Below, in pieces: positions 7,198 through 16,944 of a DNA stretch of 64,000 nucleotides (within the stretch, counting starts at the first letter, position 1; the number at the start of each line of letters is the position of its first letter). The notes below the pieces were generated by a model. That model searched no databases. It was given only the letters and a program-made list of their open reading frames with translations, and was not told the DNA's origin. This DNA comes from Phyllobacterium zundukense (GTDB taxonomy: Bacteria; Pseudomonadota; Alphaproteobacteria; Rhizobiales; Rhizobiaceae), in contig NZ_CP104973.1 in assembly GCF_025452195.1 (NCBI RefSeq), positions 3,145,001-3,209,000 on the forward strand, given 5' to 3'. The position numbers and the translations under genes were made by a program.

Positions 7198-9642
7198 CTA
7201 CATCCTCACCCGCTCGGCCTTTGGATCGTACATCGGCCGCAGTGAGGCCTCGGCCTTCACGCGGACACCGGCTATCTCGATCTCGTAATCGGAAGCCAGC
7301 ACCTGTTCGGCGCTCTCGCCCTTGCTTGGCACGTATCCGAGCCCGATCGCACCGCCGAGATAATGCCCGTAATTGCCGGATGTGATCGTCCCGACGATCT
7401 TGCCATCGCGGACGATCGCCTCGTTGTGAAAGAGCAGCGGTTCGGAATCAGTCAGGCGGAATTGCACGAGACGGCGATCAAGCCCTGTGTCCTTCTTCCT
7501 CAGTACAGCATCCCGGCCGATGAAATCGCCCTTGTCGGCCTTCACCGCAAAGCCAAGCCCTGCCTCCAGCACATGATCCTCGTCGGTGATGTCATGGCCG
7601 AAATGCCGGAAGGCTTTTTCGATACGGCAGGAGTCCAGCGTGTGCAGGCCGCACAGTTTCAAGCCAAGGTCCTTGCCTGCTTCTTCGATTGCCTCGAAAA
7701 CATGTGCCGTCTGCTCCGTCGAGACATAAAGCTCCCAGCCGAGTTCGCCAACATAGCTCACGCGGTGCGCCCGTGCTAATCCCATGCCGATTTCGATCTC
7801 GCGTGCCGTCCCAAAGGGATTGGCTTCATTCGAAAAGTCATTCGGGCTGATCTTCTGGATCAGTTCGCGTGAGGCAGGCCCCATCAGGCAAAGCACGGAC
7901 TCCGCGGCAGTCACGTCTGTGATGACGACGAACTCGTCCTTGAGGTGCTTGCGCATCCAGGCAAGGTCGCGCTGCAACGTCGCACCGGGCACCACAGCGA
8001 AAAACGCCGTGTCCGACAGCCGCGTGATCGTCAGGTCGCTCTCGATCCCGCCGCGATTGTTGAGCATCTGCGTGTAGACAATGCGGCCGGGCTCCACATC
8101 CAGCTGATTGGCACAAAGCTTCTGCAGAAACGCCAGGGCATCGCGGCCCTCGATACGTATCTTGCCAAACGACGTCATGTCGAAGAGGCCGACATTGTTG
8201 CGCACTGCAAGGTGTTCATCGCGCTGGTTCTCGAACCAGTTCTGCCGCTTCCACGAATAGCGGTATTCGCGCTCCTGCCCCTCTTTGGCAAACCAGTTGG
8301 CGCGCTCCCATCCCGCAACTTCGCCAAATACGGCGCCCCGCGCCTTCAGATGCTCATGGATCGGCGAGCGGCGGATATTGCGCGATGTTGCCATTTGCCG
8401 GTACGGGAAATGATCGGCATAGAGCAGCCCGAGTGTTTCCGACACCCGTTCCTTCAAATACCGGCGGTTTTTCTGGAAGGGCTGCGCCCGGCGAATGTCC
8501 ACCTCCCACAGATCGAAAGGCGCTTCGCCATCGTTTATCCATTGCGCAAGCGCCATCCCGGCGCCGCCGGAGGAAACAATACCGATGGAATTATAACCCG
8601 CTGCAACCCAGTAACCGCCAAGTTCCGGCGCTTCGCCGAGGTAGTAGCGGTCGTCGGGGGTGAAGCTTTCGGGACCATTGAAGAATGTATGGATACCGGC
8701 AGTGCCGAGCATCGGCATGCGGTTGACGCCCATTTCAAGGATCGGCTCGAAATGCTCGAAGTCTTCCTGCAACTGGTCGAAACAGAAGTCCTCGGAAATA
8801 CCGTTCATGCCCCAGGGCTTGGCAATCGGTTCGAAAGCGCCGAGCATCATCTTGCCGGCATCTTCCTTGTAGTAGGCGCATTCATCCGGAACGCGCAGCA
8901 CCGGCAGACGCCCGAGCCCCTCGATGGCTTCGGTGACGAGATAGAAGTGCTCGCAAGCATGCAGCGGCACAGTCACGCCCGACGTTCCCGCCAGATCGCG
9001 CGCCCACATCCCCGCGCAGTTGATCACGACATCGGTCTCGATCGTGCCATGCTCTTCACCTTGCGCCCAGGTAACTCCAGTCACCCGGCCATTTTTCTTG
9101 AGAACTTCGGTGACCTTGACGTTCTCGACAATCTTCGCACCGCGCTGGCGCGCACCCTTGGCAAGTGCCATGGCGATATTGGCCGGGTCGCACTGCCCGT
9201 CTAGGGGCAGATGCACCGCACCAACCACATCCTCGATATTAAGATGCGGATACATCTCCTTGACTTCGCGCGGAGAAATCTCGCGCACGTCGACATCGAA
9301 TGCCCTTGCCAACGACGCCTGACGGTAGATCTCGTGCTTGCGTTCCTCGGTCAGCGCGACGGTGATCGAGCCGACCTGACGCATGCCGGTGGCGACCTCG
9401 GTCTCGGCCTCCAGCTTGACGTAGAGGTCCGCGGAATATTTGGCGAGCCGTGTCATGTTCTGCGAGGCGCGCAATTGACCTATCAACCCTGCCGCATGCC
9501 AGGTAGTACCAGACGTGAGCTGTTTGCGCTCAAGCAAAACGATGTCGGTCCAGCCGAGCTTGGCCAGATGATAGGCGACGGAACAGCCGGAGATGCCGCC
9601 ACCAATGATGACGGCGCGGGCCTTCGTGGGAAGGGAGCTCAT
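7198..9642 (-). CDS. FAD-dependent dimethylglycine/sarcosine dehydrogenase-like protein (second of two)
   Basis: An 814-residue two-part enzyme. The N-terminal half is a DAO-type flavin domain with the dinucleotide motif VIIGGGISGCSVAYHLAKLG and SGTTWHAAGLIG, whose histidine is the covalent FAD anchor in dimethylglycine dehydrogenase. The C-terminal half is a GcvT-like aminomethyltransferase domain that takes the released one-carbon unit onto tetrahydrofolate. Such enzymes oxidatively demethylate dimethylglycine or sarcosine. I chose the ATG at 9642 because it overlaps the upstream stop by four bases (ATGA); a start ten codons earlier lies inside the upstream gene. It follows a paralogue and a Rieske oxygenase on the same strand, so consecutive N-demethylation steps are likely. 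Which substrate goes with which paralogue is unknown. Confidence 0.88.
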   Translation of the reverse strand: MSSLPTKARAVIIGGGISGCSVAYHLAKLGWTDIVLLERKQLTSGTTWHAAGLIGQLRASQNMTRLAKYSADLYVKLEAETEVATGMRQVGSITVALTEERKHEIYRQASLARAFDVDVREISPREVKEMYPHLNIEDVVGAVHLPLDGQCDPANIAMALAKGARQRGAKIVENVKVTEVLKKNGRVTGVTWAQGEEHGTIETDVVINCAGMWARDLAGTSGVTVPLHACEHFYLVTEAIEGLGRLPVLRVPDECAYYKEDAGKMMLGAFEPIAKPWGMNGISEDFCFDQLQEDFEHFEPILEMGVNRMPMLGTAGIHTFFNGPESFTPDDRYYLGEAPELGGYWVAAGYNSIGIVSSGGAGMALAQWINDGEAPFDLWEVDIRRAQPFQKNRRYLKERVSETLGLLYADHFPYRQMATSRNIRRSPIHEHLKARGAVFGEVAGWERANWFAKEGQEREYRYSWKRQNWFENQRDEHLAVRNNVGLFDMTSFGKIRIEGRDALAFLQKLCANQLDVEPGRIVYTQMLNNRGGIESDLTITRLSDTAFFAVVPGATLQRDLAWMRKHLKDEFVVITDVTAAESVLCLMGPASRELIQKISPNDFSNEANPFGTAREIEIGMGLARAHRVSYVGELGWELYVSTEQTAHVFEAIEEAGKDLGLKLCGLHTLDSCRIEKAFRHFGHDITDEDHVLEAGLGFAVKADKGDFIGRDAVLRKKDTGLDRRLVQFRLTDSEPLLFHNEAIVRDGKIVGTITSGNYGHYLGGAIGLGYVPSKGESAEQVLASDYEIEIAGVRVKAEASLRPMYDPKAERVRM

Positions 9643-12086
9643 GCGCGAATTCTTTCGTTCTTGGGGTCCCACAGCGGTTGGTCAGGATGGACCGTTGCCT
9701 TGAAGCGCTCGCCGAAGATTTCTACCTCAACTTCTGTGCCGGGTTCAGTGAGTTCCGTCTTCAGCATGCCGCGCGCAATTGATTTGTCGATGCGATGGCC
9801 CCAACCGCCCGACGTTGTCTCGCCGACGATATTGCCGTCGTGCCAGAGCGTCGACATGTACGGCGCGTCGCAATCGCCCGCGTCGACGGTCAGCGTCACG
9901 AAGCGTTTCTTCACGCCCTGCTGCTTTTCACTCTCGAGCGCTGCCTTGCCGAGAAATTCCGGCTTTTCCCACTTGATGAAGCGTTCGAGCCCGCTTTGCA
10001 GCGGCGTATAATCCGTTGACAGGTCACCCTTCCACGCGCGGTAACCCTTTTCCAGACGCAGCGAATCGAGCGCGAACATGCCGAACGGTTTGATCCCGTA
10101 TTCCTGCCCCGCCTCCCATACCGCATCGAAAATCGCCGCCGTATCTGCCACCTTGGTGTGGACTTCCCAGCCGAGCTCACCGGCAAACGATACCCGCACC
10201 AGCTGGCAATAGCGCCCGGCAATCTGCGTCGTCTGATGCGACAGCCAGGTTTTTTCGAGATCGGCATCACAGATATCGCGGAACAGATCGCGCGCCTTCG
10301 GCCCGGTCACGATCTGGCACGAGAAGTCGTCAGTTACATTGCTGATGCTGATCGAACTGTCTTTCGGCAAATGATTGAGCAACCAGTCGCGATCATGCCA
10401 TTCGGCAACGCCGGCGGTGATCAGAAAGAACACGTCCTCGTCGATCGCCATTATCGACATTTCAGTGACGACGCGGCCCTTGTCATCGGAGAAGTAGCCA
10501 AGGCCGATACGTCCGGGCTTGGGAACGATGCCCGTAGTCAACGTCGACAGCCATGCGCGCGCGCCCTCGCCGCTTACCTTGAAGCGTGAGAAACCCGGCA
10601 GATCGAGAATACCGACCGCATCGCGCACCGCATGGCACTCTTCGCGAATACGCTCCTGCCAGGGTCCATCGCGCAGGAATGTCTGCGTGGATTCTTCGGA
10701 CGTGTCATCGCCCGGTTGCGCGTACCAGTTGGCCCGCTCCCAGCCATTATAGGCACCAAACTGCGCACCGAACTCAGCGATGCGGTCGTGGATCGGCGAA
10801 AGTTTCTTGTTGCGTCCCGCCGGCCATGTGTGGCGCGGGAAATGGATTGCATATTCATGCCCGTAGACTTCAACACCCTTGGCGACACAATAGTCAGGAT
10901 CGGTGAAAGCGGTAAACCGGCGCGGATCGCATGACCACATATCCCACTCCGTCGCGCCCTCGGTCACCCATTCGGCGAGGACCTTGCCCGCCCCGCCGGC
11001 CTGCGCGATGCCGAAGGTGAAGACACAGGCTTCGAACGCGTTGGGAACGCCCGGCATCGGGCCAATCAGTGGGTTGCCGTCGGGCGCATAGGGAATCGGA
11101 CCGTTGATGATCTTCGACAGGCCCGCCGTGCCAAGTATCGGCACGCGTGCGATGGCATCGTTCAGATACCACTCGAGCCGCTCCAGATCGTCTGGGAAAA
11201 GCTGGAAGGAGAAGTCGTCAGGCATCGGATCGTCGGAAGTCGCCCAATGCGCCCGGCAATTGCGCTCGTACGGCCCGAGATTCATGCCGTTCTTTTCCTG
11301 CCGAAGATAATAGGACGAATCCACATCGCGCAGCAGCGGCAGCTTCTGGCCATGCTCGCGCGACCAGGCGGCGATCTCGGGAATTTCATCGAACAGCAAA
11401 TATTGATGGCTCATCACTATCATCGGCACATCGCGGCCGAACATCCTGCCGATTTCCTGCGCGCGATATCCTGCAGCATTGACCACGTATTCGCAGCGAA
11501 TCTCGCCCTGAGGCGTCGAGATGATCCACTCGTCATTCTCACGTCTCGCGCCCGTGACAGGGCAAAACCGGATGATCTTGGCGCCGAGATCGCGTGCGCC
11601 CTTGGCCAGCGCCTGCGTCAACTGCGCCGGATCGATATCGCCATCATTGGGATCGTAGAGCGCGCCTTCCAGCTCATGCGTCGCAATGAACGGATAGCGA
11701 CCGTTGATCTCATCGACCCCAAGCACATCGATATCCATGCCCTGGTAGCGGCCCATGCTCTTCACGCGCTGGAATTCGCGCATCCGCTCCTTGGTGTGCG
11801 CCAGTCGCAGCGAGCCGGTGACATGGTAGTTCATGGGATAATCGACTTCGGCAGCCAGCCCGCGGTAGAGTTCTGCCGAATAACGCTGCATGTTCATCAC
11901 TGACCAGGAGGCCGAAAACGTCGGCACATTGCCCGCTGCATGCCATGTCGATCCCGACGTCAGCTCGTTCTTTTCAAGCAGCACGCAATCGGTCCAGCCC
12001 GCTTTGGCGAGATGGTAAAGCGACGAAACGCCGACCGCCCCGCCACCGATGATGACGACGCGCGCCGACGTTGGAAAATCAGACAT
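9639..12086 (-). CDS. FAD-dependent dimethylglycine/sarcosine dehydrogenase-like protein (first of two)
   Basis: An 815-residue paralogue of the downstream gene with the same order: DAO flavin domain (VVIIGGGAVGVSSLYHLAKAG, then SGSTWHAAGN with the flavinylation-type histidine), FAO middle region, GcvT-like domain ending near 800 (MLKTELTEPGTEVEVEI). The start has AGGGGAG upstream. The divergence between the two, for example HAAGNVPTF against HAAGLIGQL beside the flavin histidine, argues for different substrates, such as dimethylglycine and sarcosine. Order in the transcript is Rieske oxygenase, this gene, then its paralogue. Electron transfer probably goes to ETF, as in related enzymes, but no etf gene is in the window. 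Confidence 0.88.
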   Translation of the reverse strand: MSDFPTSARVVIIGGGAVGVSSLYHLAKAGWTDCVLLEKNELTSGSTWHAAGNVPTFSASWSVMNMQRYSAELYRGLAAEVDYPMNYHVTGSLRLAHTKERMREFQRVKSMGRYQGMDIDVLGVDEINGRYPFIATHELEGALYDPNDGDIDPAQLTQALAKGARDLGAKIIRFCPVTGARRENDEWIISTPQGEIRCEYVVNAAGYRAQEIGRMFGRDVPMIVMSHQYLLFDEIPEIAAWSREHGQKLPLLRDVDSSYYLRQEKNGMNLGPYERNCRAHWATSDDPMPDDFSFQLFPDDLERLEWYLNDAIARVPILGTAGLSKIINGPIPYAPDGNPLIGPMPGVPNAFEACVFTFGIAQAGGAGKVLAEWVTEGATEWDMWSCDPRRFTAFTDPDYCVAKGVEVYGHEYAIHFPRHTWPAGRNKKLSPIHDRIAEFGAQFGAYNGWERANWYAQPGDDTSEESTQTFLRDGPWQERIREECHAVRDAVGILDLPGFSRFKVSGEGARAWLSTLTTGIVPKPGRIGLGYFSDDKGRVVTEMSIMAIDEDVFFLITAGVAEWHDRDWLLNHLPKDSSISISNVTDDFSCQIVTGPKARDLFRDICDADLEKTWLSHQTTQIAGRYCQLVRVSFAGELGWEVHTKVADTAAIFDAVWEAGQEYGIKPFGMFALDSLRLEKGYRAWKGDLSTDYTPLQSGLERFIKWEKPEFLGKAALESEKQQGVKKRFVTLTVDAGDCDAPYMSTLWHDGNIVGETTSGGWGHRIDKSIARGMLKTELTEPGTEVEVEIFGERFKATVHPDQPLWDPKNERIRA

Positions 12087-12118
12087 ACAAACTCCCCTGT
12101 GGTCTCATGCTTTTTCAA

Positions 12119-13351
12119 TTATGGCCGCGCGATTTCATCGAGGTACCACTGGATGTATCGCAGTTCATTATATTCCATCGGCGCGATCGGACCCGGCACG
12201 AAATAATGCGAGCGGACGCCGCGCGCCGTATGCTCGATGATCGTCTTGTCTTCGGCAGTCGTCACCTTCCACAGCCAGGTCAGCTTTTCGAGGTCGTAGT
12301 CCCTGCCTTCTTCGGCATCGCCGCGCACCAGCCAGATCAGTTCCATCTCGCACGTATCGACGCTTTTCGGAATGAACCGATAGATCATGCCATGGTCTGG
12401 ATAGCACACGAGGAAGCTCGTGCCGCCAAGATGGATCGACGTAACGCCGCCATCAAATTCCGAGAAGCGCCCCATCAGCGGCCCGACGGGCGAACCATCC
12501 TCGCTGCCGCTGGAAACGCCGTCATAGAGCGCATAGCGGAACGTATGAATTGTTTCCTGGCCGTGCGCCGAACTCTGCCAGTGGTCGCCGGTGGCAATGT
12601 CGATGCCAAGCGCACAGGTGCGCTGTTCCATGCGTGCGTTCAGCTCAACGATCTTCTCGGCAGGCTGCTCCAGCGCATGCGTCTGCGAGTATTCCGGGTG
12701 AGCCGGTCCACAGTGATAACATTCCACGTAATTCTCGACTGCAAGCTTCCAGTTGGCATCGACCGGATAGGTCTCGCGGTGTGCGACCTTGGCGTCAGCC
12801 CAGCCATACTGACCGCAAGTCGTCCGTAGTGACTGTTCGATAATGGAAAAATCCAGTGGTTCGTCGGCAAAGCAGATGAAGATCAGCCCCTCGGCTACCC
12901 TCACATGCAGCTTCTTCAAGCCATGGGCGCTGCGATCGAAATCCTTCGGCATCAGCCGCGCCGCACGCAGACTGCCATCATTGGTGTATGTCCAGGCATG
13001 ATAGGGGCAGACGAAGAAGCGCGCATTCCCCTTCTGCTTGGTGCAGACCTCGGCACCGCGGTGGCGGCAAACATTCAAAAAGGCATGGATTGAACCGTCG
13101 TCGGTGCGTGAAACGATCACCGCCTCGCTGTCGATCTTGAAAAGCTCGAAATCTCCGGCATCGGGAATGATGCTGGCGTGGCCGATGCAGTGCCAATGAC
13201 GCCGGAACACCCGCTCCATATCACGCGCATAGACGTCAGGATCCATATAGAACGCACGAACGAGGCCGTGACCGGCTTTGTGCCCGGCGATCAGTTGATC
13301 GATCTTGTCCAGAGACGGCGCAATTTCCACCAAGGCCTGTTCTGCACCCAT
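12119..13351 (-). CDS. Rieske non-haem iron oxygenase, glycine-betaine/quaternary-amine demethylase type
   Basis: A 410-residue oxygenase large subunit. The Rieske 2Fe-2S ligands are C95 and H97 in NVCRHRGAE and C115 and H118 in VCPYHAWTY. The catalytic-domain block ENYVECYHCGPAHPEYS supplies the mononuclear-iron histidines. Proteins of this group (GbcA, stachydrine or carnitine monooxygenase large subunits) remove a methyl group from a quaternary amine as formaldehyde. With two dimethylglycine-dehydrogenase-like genes directly downstream and a betaine-producing cdh module nearby, glycine betaine to dimethylglycine is the best guess. The reductase partner (GbcB type) is not adjacent. GGAG precedes the ATG. 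Confidence 0.88.
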   Translation of the reverse strand: MGAEQALVEIAPSLDKIDQLIAGHKAGHGLVRAFYMDPDVYARDMERVFRRHWHCIGHASIIPDAGDFELFKIDSEAVIVSRTDDGSIHAFLNVCRHRGAEVCTKQKGNARFFVCPYHAWTYTNDGSLRAARLMPKDFDRSAHGLKKLHVRVAEGLIFICFADEPLDFSIIEQSLRTTCGQYGWADAKVAHRETYPVDANWKLAVENYVECYHCGPAHPEYSQTHALEQPAEKIVELNARMEQRTCALGIDIATGDHWQSSAHGQETIHTFRYALYDGVSSGSEDGSPVGPLMGRFSEFDGGVTSIHLGGTSFLVCYPDHGMIYRFIPKSVDTCEMELIWLVRGDAEEGRDYDLEKLTWLWKVTTAEDKTIIEHTARGVRSHYFVPGPIAPMEYNELRYIQWYLDEIARP

Positions 13352-13501
13352 TTCATTCTCCGAAAAGATTGTTCCCGGACGCCCTGTTATTTTTGACCGC
13401 GCCGCAGTTTAGAATGATTCCGCATTGCACCGCATTCAAGCGATCGTTACTCATACAGACATGAATTATTCTCAAGCATCCAGTCACAGGGTTTTCGGGC
13501 C

Positions 13502-14410
13502 ATGATGTCGAAGCCCCGCATTCCGCCGCTTGGCTCCCTTCGGGCGTTCGAAGCATCAGCCCGATTGTTGAGTTTCCGGCTTGCTGGAGAAGAACTCGGC
13601 GTAACGCAATCCGCCATCAGCCACCGGATCGCCGAACTTGAAACCATTCTCGGCGTCAAGCTGTTCGAACGCCTGCCGCGCGGCGTGTCGCTGACTGACG
13701 CCGGCACGCTTTACTATCCCTATATGCGCGACGCCTTTGAAAAGATCGCGCGCGGCACGGCGCTGATCAATCGGATCGGCACGACCGACGATCTTGCATT
13801 GGAGACTTATGCAACCTTCGCCATCCGCTGGCTGATCCCGCGGCTGACGGACTTCCGCAAGGTCAATCCCAATCTCGCCATCCGCATCGGCACCAGCCAG
13901 CTCGATTGGGAGCTCAACATCGATAGCTCCGACATCGGCATCATCCACACCACCCGGCCGGAGCGCATGAACCTGCACTACCGCCTGCTGGTCAAGGCGG
14001 AAATGAGACCCGTGTGCAGTCCGCAAGTGGCTGCGCGGATCGAAGGCGACGTTGGAGCCAAAGCGCTGGCCAAAGTGCCACGCCTCGCGCTTTATACCTC
14101 CCCCGAGGATTGGGGCACGTGGCTGGAGGCGGCTGGCATCGCCGATACCGCGCAGGCGGTAACGTTGAAGTTCGACACCTATCTTGCCGCCCTGCAATCG
14201 GCACTCGACGGTCAGGGCCTCGCCGTTGCACCGGATTTTCTGGTGGCTGATGACATCATGGCCGGGCGGCTTGTGGCCCCGTTCCCGCTGAAAGTTCCGC
14301 AGCCCGGCGCCTGGTATATGATCTGCCGCAAGGAGCGCGTCGGCGAAACCCGCATCCGCCAATTCGAGCGCTGGCTGGTTGAACAGTTCGGCGGAACTAC
14401 TTCCGCTTGA
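13502..14410 (+). CDS. LysR-family transcriptional regulator, GcvA-like
   Basis: A 302-residue LysR regulator. The helix-turn-helix lies at about 10-65, with PPLGSLRAFEASARLLSF and ELGVTQSAISHRIAELE, followed by a periplasmic-binding-type effector domain. The opening resembles the GcvA subgroup, whose members often control amino-acid and amine metabolism. It is divergent from the Rieske/demethylase operon across a 150-base gap and is therefore its likely regulator. Its last 14 bases overlap the convergent thioesterase gene. ATG codons at 13502 and 13505 are both usable. The effector is unknown. Confidence 0.92.
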   Translation: MMSKPRIPPLGSLRAFEASARLLSFRLAGEELGVTQSAISHRIAELETILGVKLFERLPRGVSLTDAGTLYYPYMRDAFEKIARGTALINRIGTTDDLALETYATFAIRWLIPRLTDFRKVNPNLAIRIGTSQLDWELNIDSSDIGIIHTTRPERMNLHYRLLVKAEMRPVCSPQVAARIEGDVGAKALAKVPRLALYTSPEDWGTWLEAAGIADTAQAVTLKFDTYLAALQSALDGQGLAVAPDFLVADDIMAGRLVAPFPLKVPQPGAWYMICRKERVGETRIRQFERWLVEQFGGTTSA

Positions 14411-14888
14411 TCCCGATCGATCGGCCAACCCGCGCAGGCAGTGGCAGCTTGGAATGGGCTTGCTTGTAAAACTCGAGCGTCGGCAAAATGTCATCGGGAA
14501 ACGGCACGACCTTGGGGCCGTTCATATCCACATGCAGCGACATTACCTCTGCGGTCGCCGCCACCCAGCCATCCTGGTGCACGATCTCATTATACGTGTG
14601 CAGACGCTTGGCATCGAAATCGATCAACTGGCTGGTAACCGTCACGATATGGTCGAGATGAATTTCCTGCACGTAGCAGATATGCACTTCGGCGGTGTAG
14701 ATCGTCAGCTTGCGTTCGGCGGCATATTTCGGGCCGAAGCCCAATTCGGCAAGAAACTCATCGCCGCCCCGGTCGAAAACCACGTTGTAGTACGCCATGT
14801 TCAGGTGGCCATTATAGTCGATCCACTCCTTCTCCATGGCAATCGGCGCGGACCGGTACAGTTGACCTTGCAAATTTTCGGCTGACAT
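14397..14888 (-). CDS. cdhC: Hotdog-fold thioesterase, probable betainyl-CoA thioesterase (CdhC-like)
   Basis: A 163-residue 4-hydroxybenzoyl-CoA-thioesterase-type protein. The active-site region WIDYNGHLNMAYYNVVFDRG is typical of the hotdog family, followed by the long-helix and sheet pattern. The ATG at 14888 has AGGAG upstream; an in-frame start 25 codons earlier lacks a ribosome site and adds an unconserved segment. In Pseudomonas the carnitine module comprises carnitine dehydrogenase (CdhA), the keto-acid cleavage enzyme (CdhB) and a betainyl-CoA thioesterase (CdhC). This gene, beside a CdhR-like regulator and opposite cdhBA, fits the third part. It would release glycine betaine for the neighbouring Rieske enzyme. 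Confidence 0.75.
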   Translation of the reverse strand: MSAENLQGQLYRSAPIAMEKEWIDYNGHLNMAYYNVVFDRGGDEFLAELGFGPKYAAERKLTIYTAEVHICYVQEIHLDHIVTVTSQLIDFDAKRLHTYNEIVHQDGWVAATAEVMSLHVDMNGPKVVPFPDDILPTLEFYKQAHSKLPLPARVGRSIGIKRK

Positions 14889-14972
14889 TGTGGGCTCCTG
14901 ACTGGATGGCGCAACTATTCGATCGCGGGTTGAAACATGAAGTCCATGCAGCTGCTTTGTCAAAAGCGACGC

Positions 14973-15956
14973 TCAATGAACAGCCCGGAAAGCGCTTGGC
15001 GGCTTACCTTCGAAATTGCGGAAGGTTCTGGTGAATGCCGATGCCGATGAAAAGCCTGTGCGCGCGGCGATATCTGCCAGCGGCGATTTCGTATCGGTAA
15101 TCAGCCGCCGCGCCACTTTCAGCCGCAGCCGAAGATAATACCGGCCCGGCCCCTCGCCGACAGCTTTGGCAAAGATCTTCTCAAGACTTCGGGCGCTCAG
15201 GCCAGAGCGCTTGGCAATGGCGCCGATGGTCAACGGCTGTTCGATATGGCGCTCCATCAAGCGAATGGCACCCGCGAGCTTCGGATGCACATCGTCGAGC
15301 CGTCCCAGCGAAACCAGCGGCTGCGCATCGTTCGAGGCATGCGTCCCGTCATAGATGAACACGCTCGCCACATCGAGCGCGACAGACATGCCATAGCGCG
15401 AGCGGATCAGATGCAGCATGAGATCGAAGGTTGGCGAGGCGCCGCCGCTCGTGAAAACCGGCCCATCGATGACGTAGCGGTCTGGCCGAATATCCGCATC
15501 GGGAAACTCGGCCGTAAACTCCTCCATGTCCTCCCAATGCGTGGTCGCCTTTCGACCCGAGAGAAGTCCGGCGCGGCCAAGCAGCCAGGAACCAGCCTCG
15601 ATGCCGCCAATCATCTGGTAATTGTGCACAGCACGGCGCAAATTGGCCGTGAACGTCGTGCGCGCAATGTCGGACGTACCAAAACCTCCGACAACCAATA
15701 ATATATCGCCTTTTTTTGATGCATCAAATGAACCAGACACAGCAATCGGCAAACCACATGTGGTCATTGTCGGTTCGCCGTCGAGTGATACAATTCGCCA
15801 GTTGAACAGATTTGCACCTGACACGCGATTCGCCGCACGCATCGGATCGATCGTCGATGCCACGCACATGAGCGAGGCGCCGCTGAAAACCAGAACGGTC
15901 ACCTGCAGCGGTTCGGAACTTGACGAAAAGAGTGGCGATGTTTCGCTATTCATCAA
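14973..15956 (-). CDS. cdhR: GlxA/AraC-family regulator, CdhR-like
   Basis: A 327-residue regulator with an N-terminal DJ-1/PfpI-type domain (about 15-190) and a C-terminal AraC double helix-turn-helix (about 220-325, LTIGAIAKRSGLSARSLEKI). The nucleophile elbow reads GGIEAGSWLLG, so the cysteine found in active PfpI proteins is missing and the domain is a sensor. CdhR and GbdR of Pseudomonas, which sense carnitine and betaine, have this architecture. It is divergent from cdhB across a 76-base gap and co-directional with the thioesterase gene, so it most likely activates the carnitine operon. Confidence 0.85.
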   Translation of the reverse strand: MMNSETSPLFSSSSEPLQVTVLVFSGASLMCVASTIDPMRAANRVSGANLFNWRIVSLDGEPTMTTCGLPIAVSGSFDASKKGDILLVVGGFGTSDIARTTFTANLRRAVHNYQMIGGIEAGSWLLGRAGLLSGRKATTHWEDMEEFTAEFPDADIRPDRYVIDGPVFTSGGASPTFDLMLHLIRSRYGMSVALDVASVFIYDGTHASNDAQPLVSLGRLDDVHPKLAGAIRLMERHIEQPLTIGAIAKRSGLSARSLEKIFAKAVGEGPGRYYLRLRLKVARRLITDTKSPLADIAARTGFSSASAFTRTFRNFEGKPPSAFRAVH

Positions 15957-16032
15957 TTCCTATTCGTATATTGCAAAGCATCGCCTGGCAATGGGGGCAT
16001 GATCGTTTCAACGAGAACATGGGAGATTTACA

Positions 16033-16938
16033 ATGGGACTCACCCCCAATCGCGAAGTATTCATCACCTGCGCCGTGACCGGTGCGGGCGATACCACAGG
16101 CCGTTCCGACAAGGTTCCGGTCACGCCGCGTCAGATCGCCGATGAATGCATCGCCGCGGCAAATGCTGGCGCAGCCATCGCGCATATTCACGTGCGTGAC
16201 CCCAAGACCGGCAAGGGTTCGCGCGATGTTGCGCTCTATGCGGAGGTCGTCGAGCACATCAAGGCGTCAGGCGTCGATATGGTGCTGAACCTTACCGCAG
16301 GCATGGGCGGCGATCTCACGCTCGGCAGCGTGGAACAGCCAATGCCGCCTTCGCTCGACGGCACTGATATGGCGGGCGCAACCGAACGGCTGGAACACGT
16401 GGCAAAGCTCCGCCCGGAAATCTGCACGCTCGATTGCGGCACGATGAATTTCGGCGAAGGTGATTATGTCATGACCAACACGCCTGCCATGCTCAAAGCC
16501 ATGGCGGCCCAGATAAAGGCGCTTGGTGTGCGGCCGGAGGTGGAAATCTTCGATACGGGCCACCTGCTTCTGGCCAAGTGGCTCTACGACCAGAAATTGC
16601 TTGAAGATCCGGTCATGGTGCAGCTTTGCATGGGCATTCCGTGGGGCGCTCCGGATGATATCAACACGCTGCTGGCGTTGACCAACAACCTCCCGTCGAA
16701 CTGGACATTCTCGGCTTTCTCCATCGGCCGCAACCAGATGCCCTATGCGGCGATGGCGATGCTGGCGGGCGGCAATATCCGCGTTGGACTTGAAGACAAT
16801 ATCTGGCTCGACAAGGGCGTTCTTGCCACCAATGGCCCGTTGGTCGAACGCGCCGTAAAGGTCGCGGAAGGCATGGGCGCTCGCATTCTCGGACCGAACG
16901 AAGTCCGCGAGCGCATGAAATTAACGAAGGGCTGGTAA
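16033..16938 (+). CDS. cdhB: 3-dehydrocarnitine cleavage enzyme, DUF849/BKACE family
   Basis: A 301-residue beta-keto-acid cleavage enzyme. These zinc enzymes transfer acetyl-CoA onto a beta-keto acid, giving acetoacetate and a new acyl-CoA. The zinc histidines are H51 and H53 in [11 protein letters not shown], and the downstream VGLEDNIWL carries the third ligand type, a glutamate. The opening [20 protein letters not shown] is typical of the family. The next gene, six bases on, is carnitine dehydrogenase, so the substrate is very probably 3-dehydrocarnitine, giving betainyl-CoA and acetoacetate. It is first in a six-gene plus-strand operon facing a CdhR-like regulator. ATG preceded by GGGAG. 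Confidence 0.88.
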   Translation: MGLTPNREVFITCAVTGAGDTTGRSDKVPVTPRQIADECIAAANAGAAIAHIHVRDPKTGKGSRDVALYAEVVEHIKASGVDMVLNLTAGMGGDLTLGSVEQPMPPSLDGTDMAGATERLEHVAKLRPEICTLDCGTMNFGEGDYVMTNTPAMLKAMAAQIKALGVRPEVEIFDTGHLLLAKWLYDQKLLEDPVMVQLCMGIPWGAPDDINTLLALTNNLPSNWTFSAFSIGRNQMPYAAMAMLAGGNIRVGLEDNIWLDKGVLATNGPLVERAVKVAEGMGARILGPNEVRERMKLTKGW

Positions 16939-16944
16939 GAAATC

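Noticed and set aside
7945..9204. A 419-codon plus-strand frame inside the second dimethylglycine-dehydrogenase-like gene
   Set aside because: It is a shadow of a well-supported flavoprotein gene, with no recognisable motif or ribosome site.
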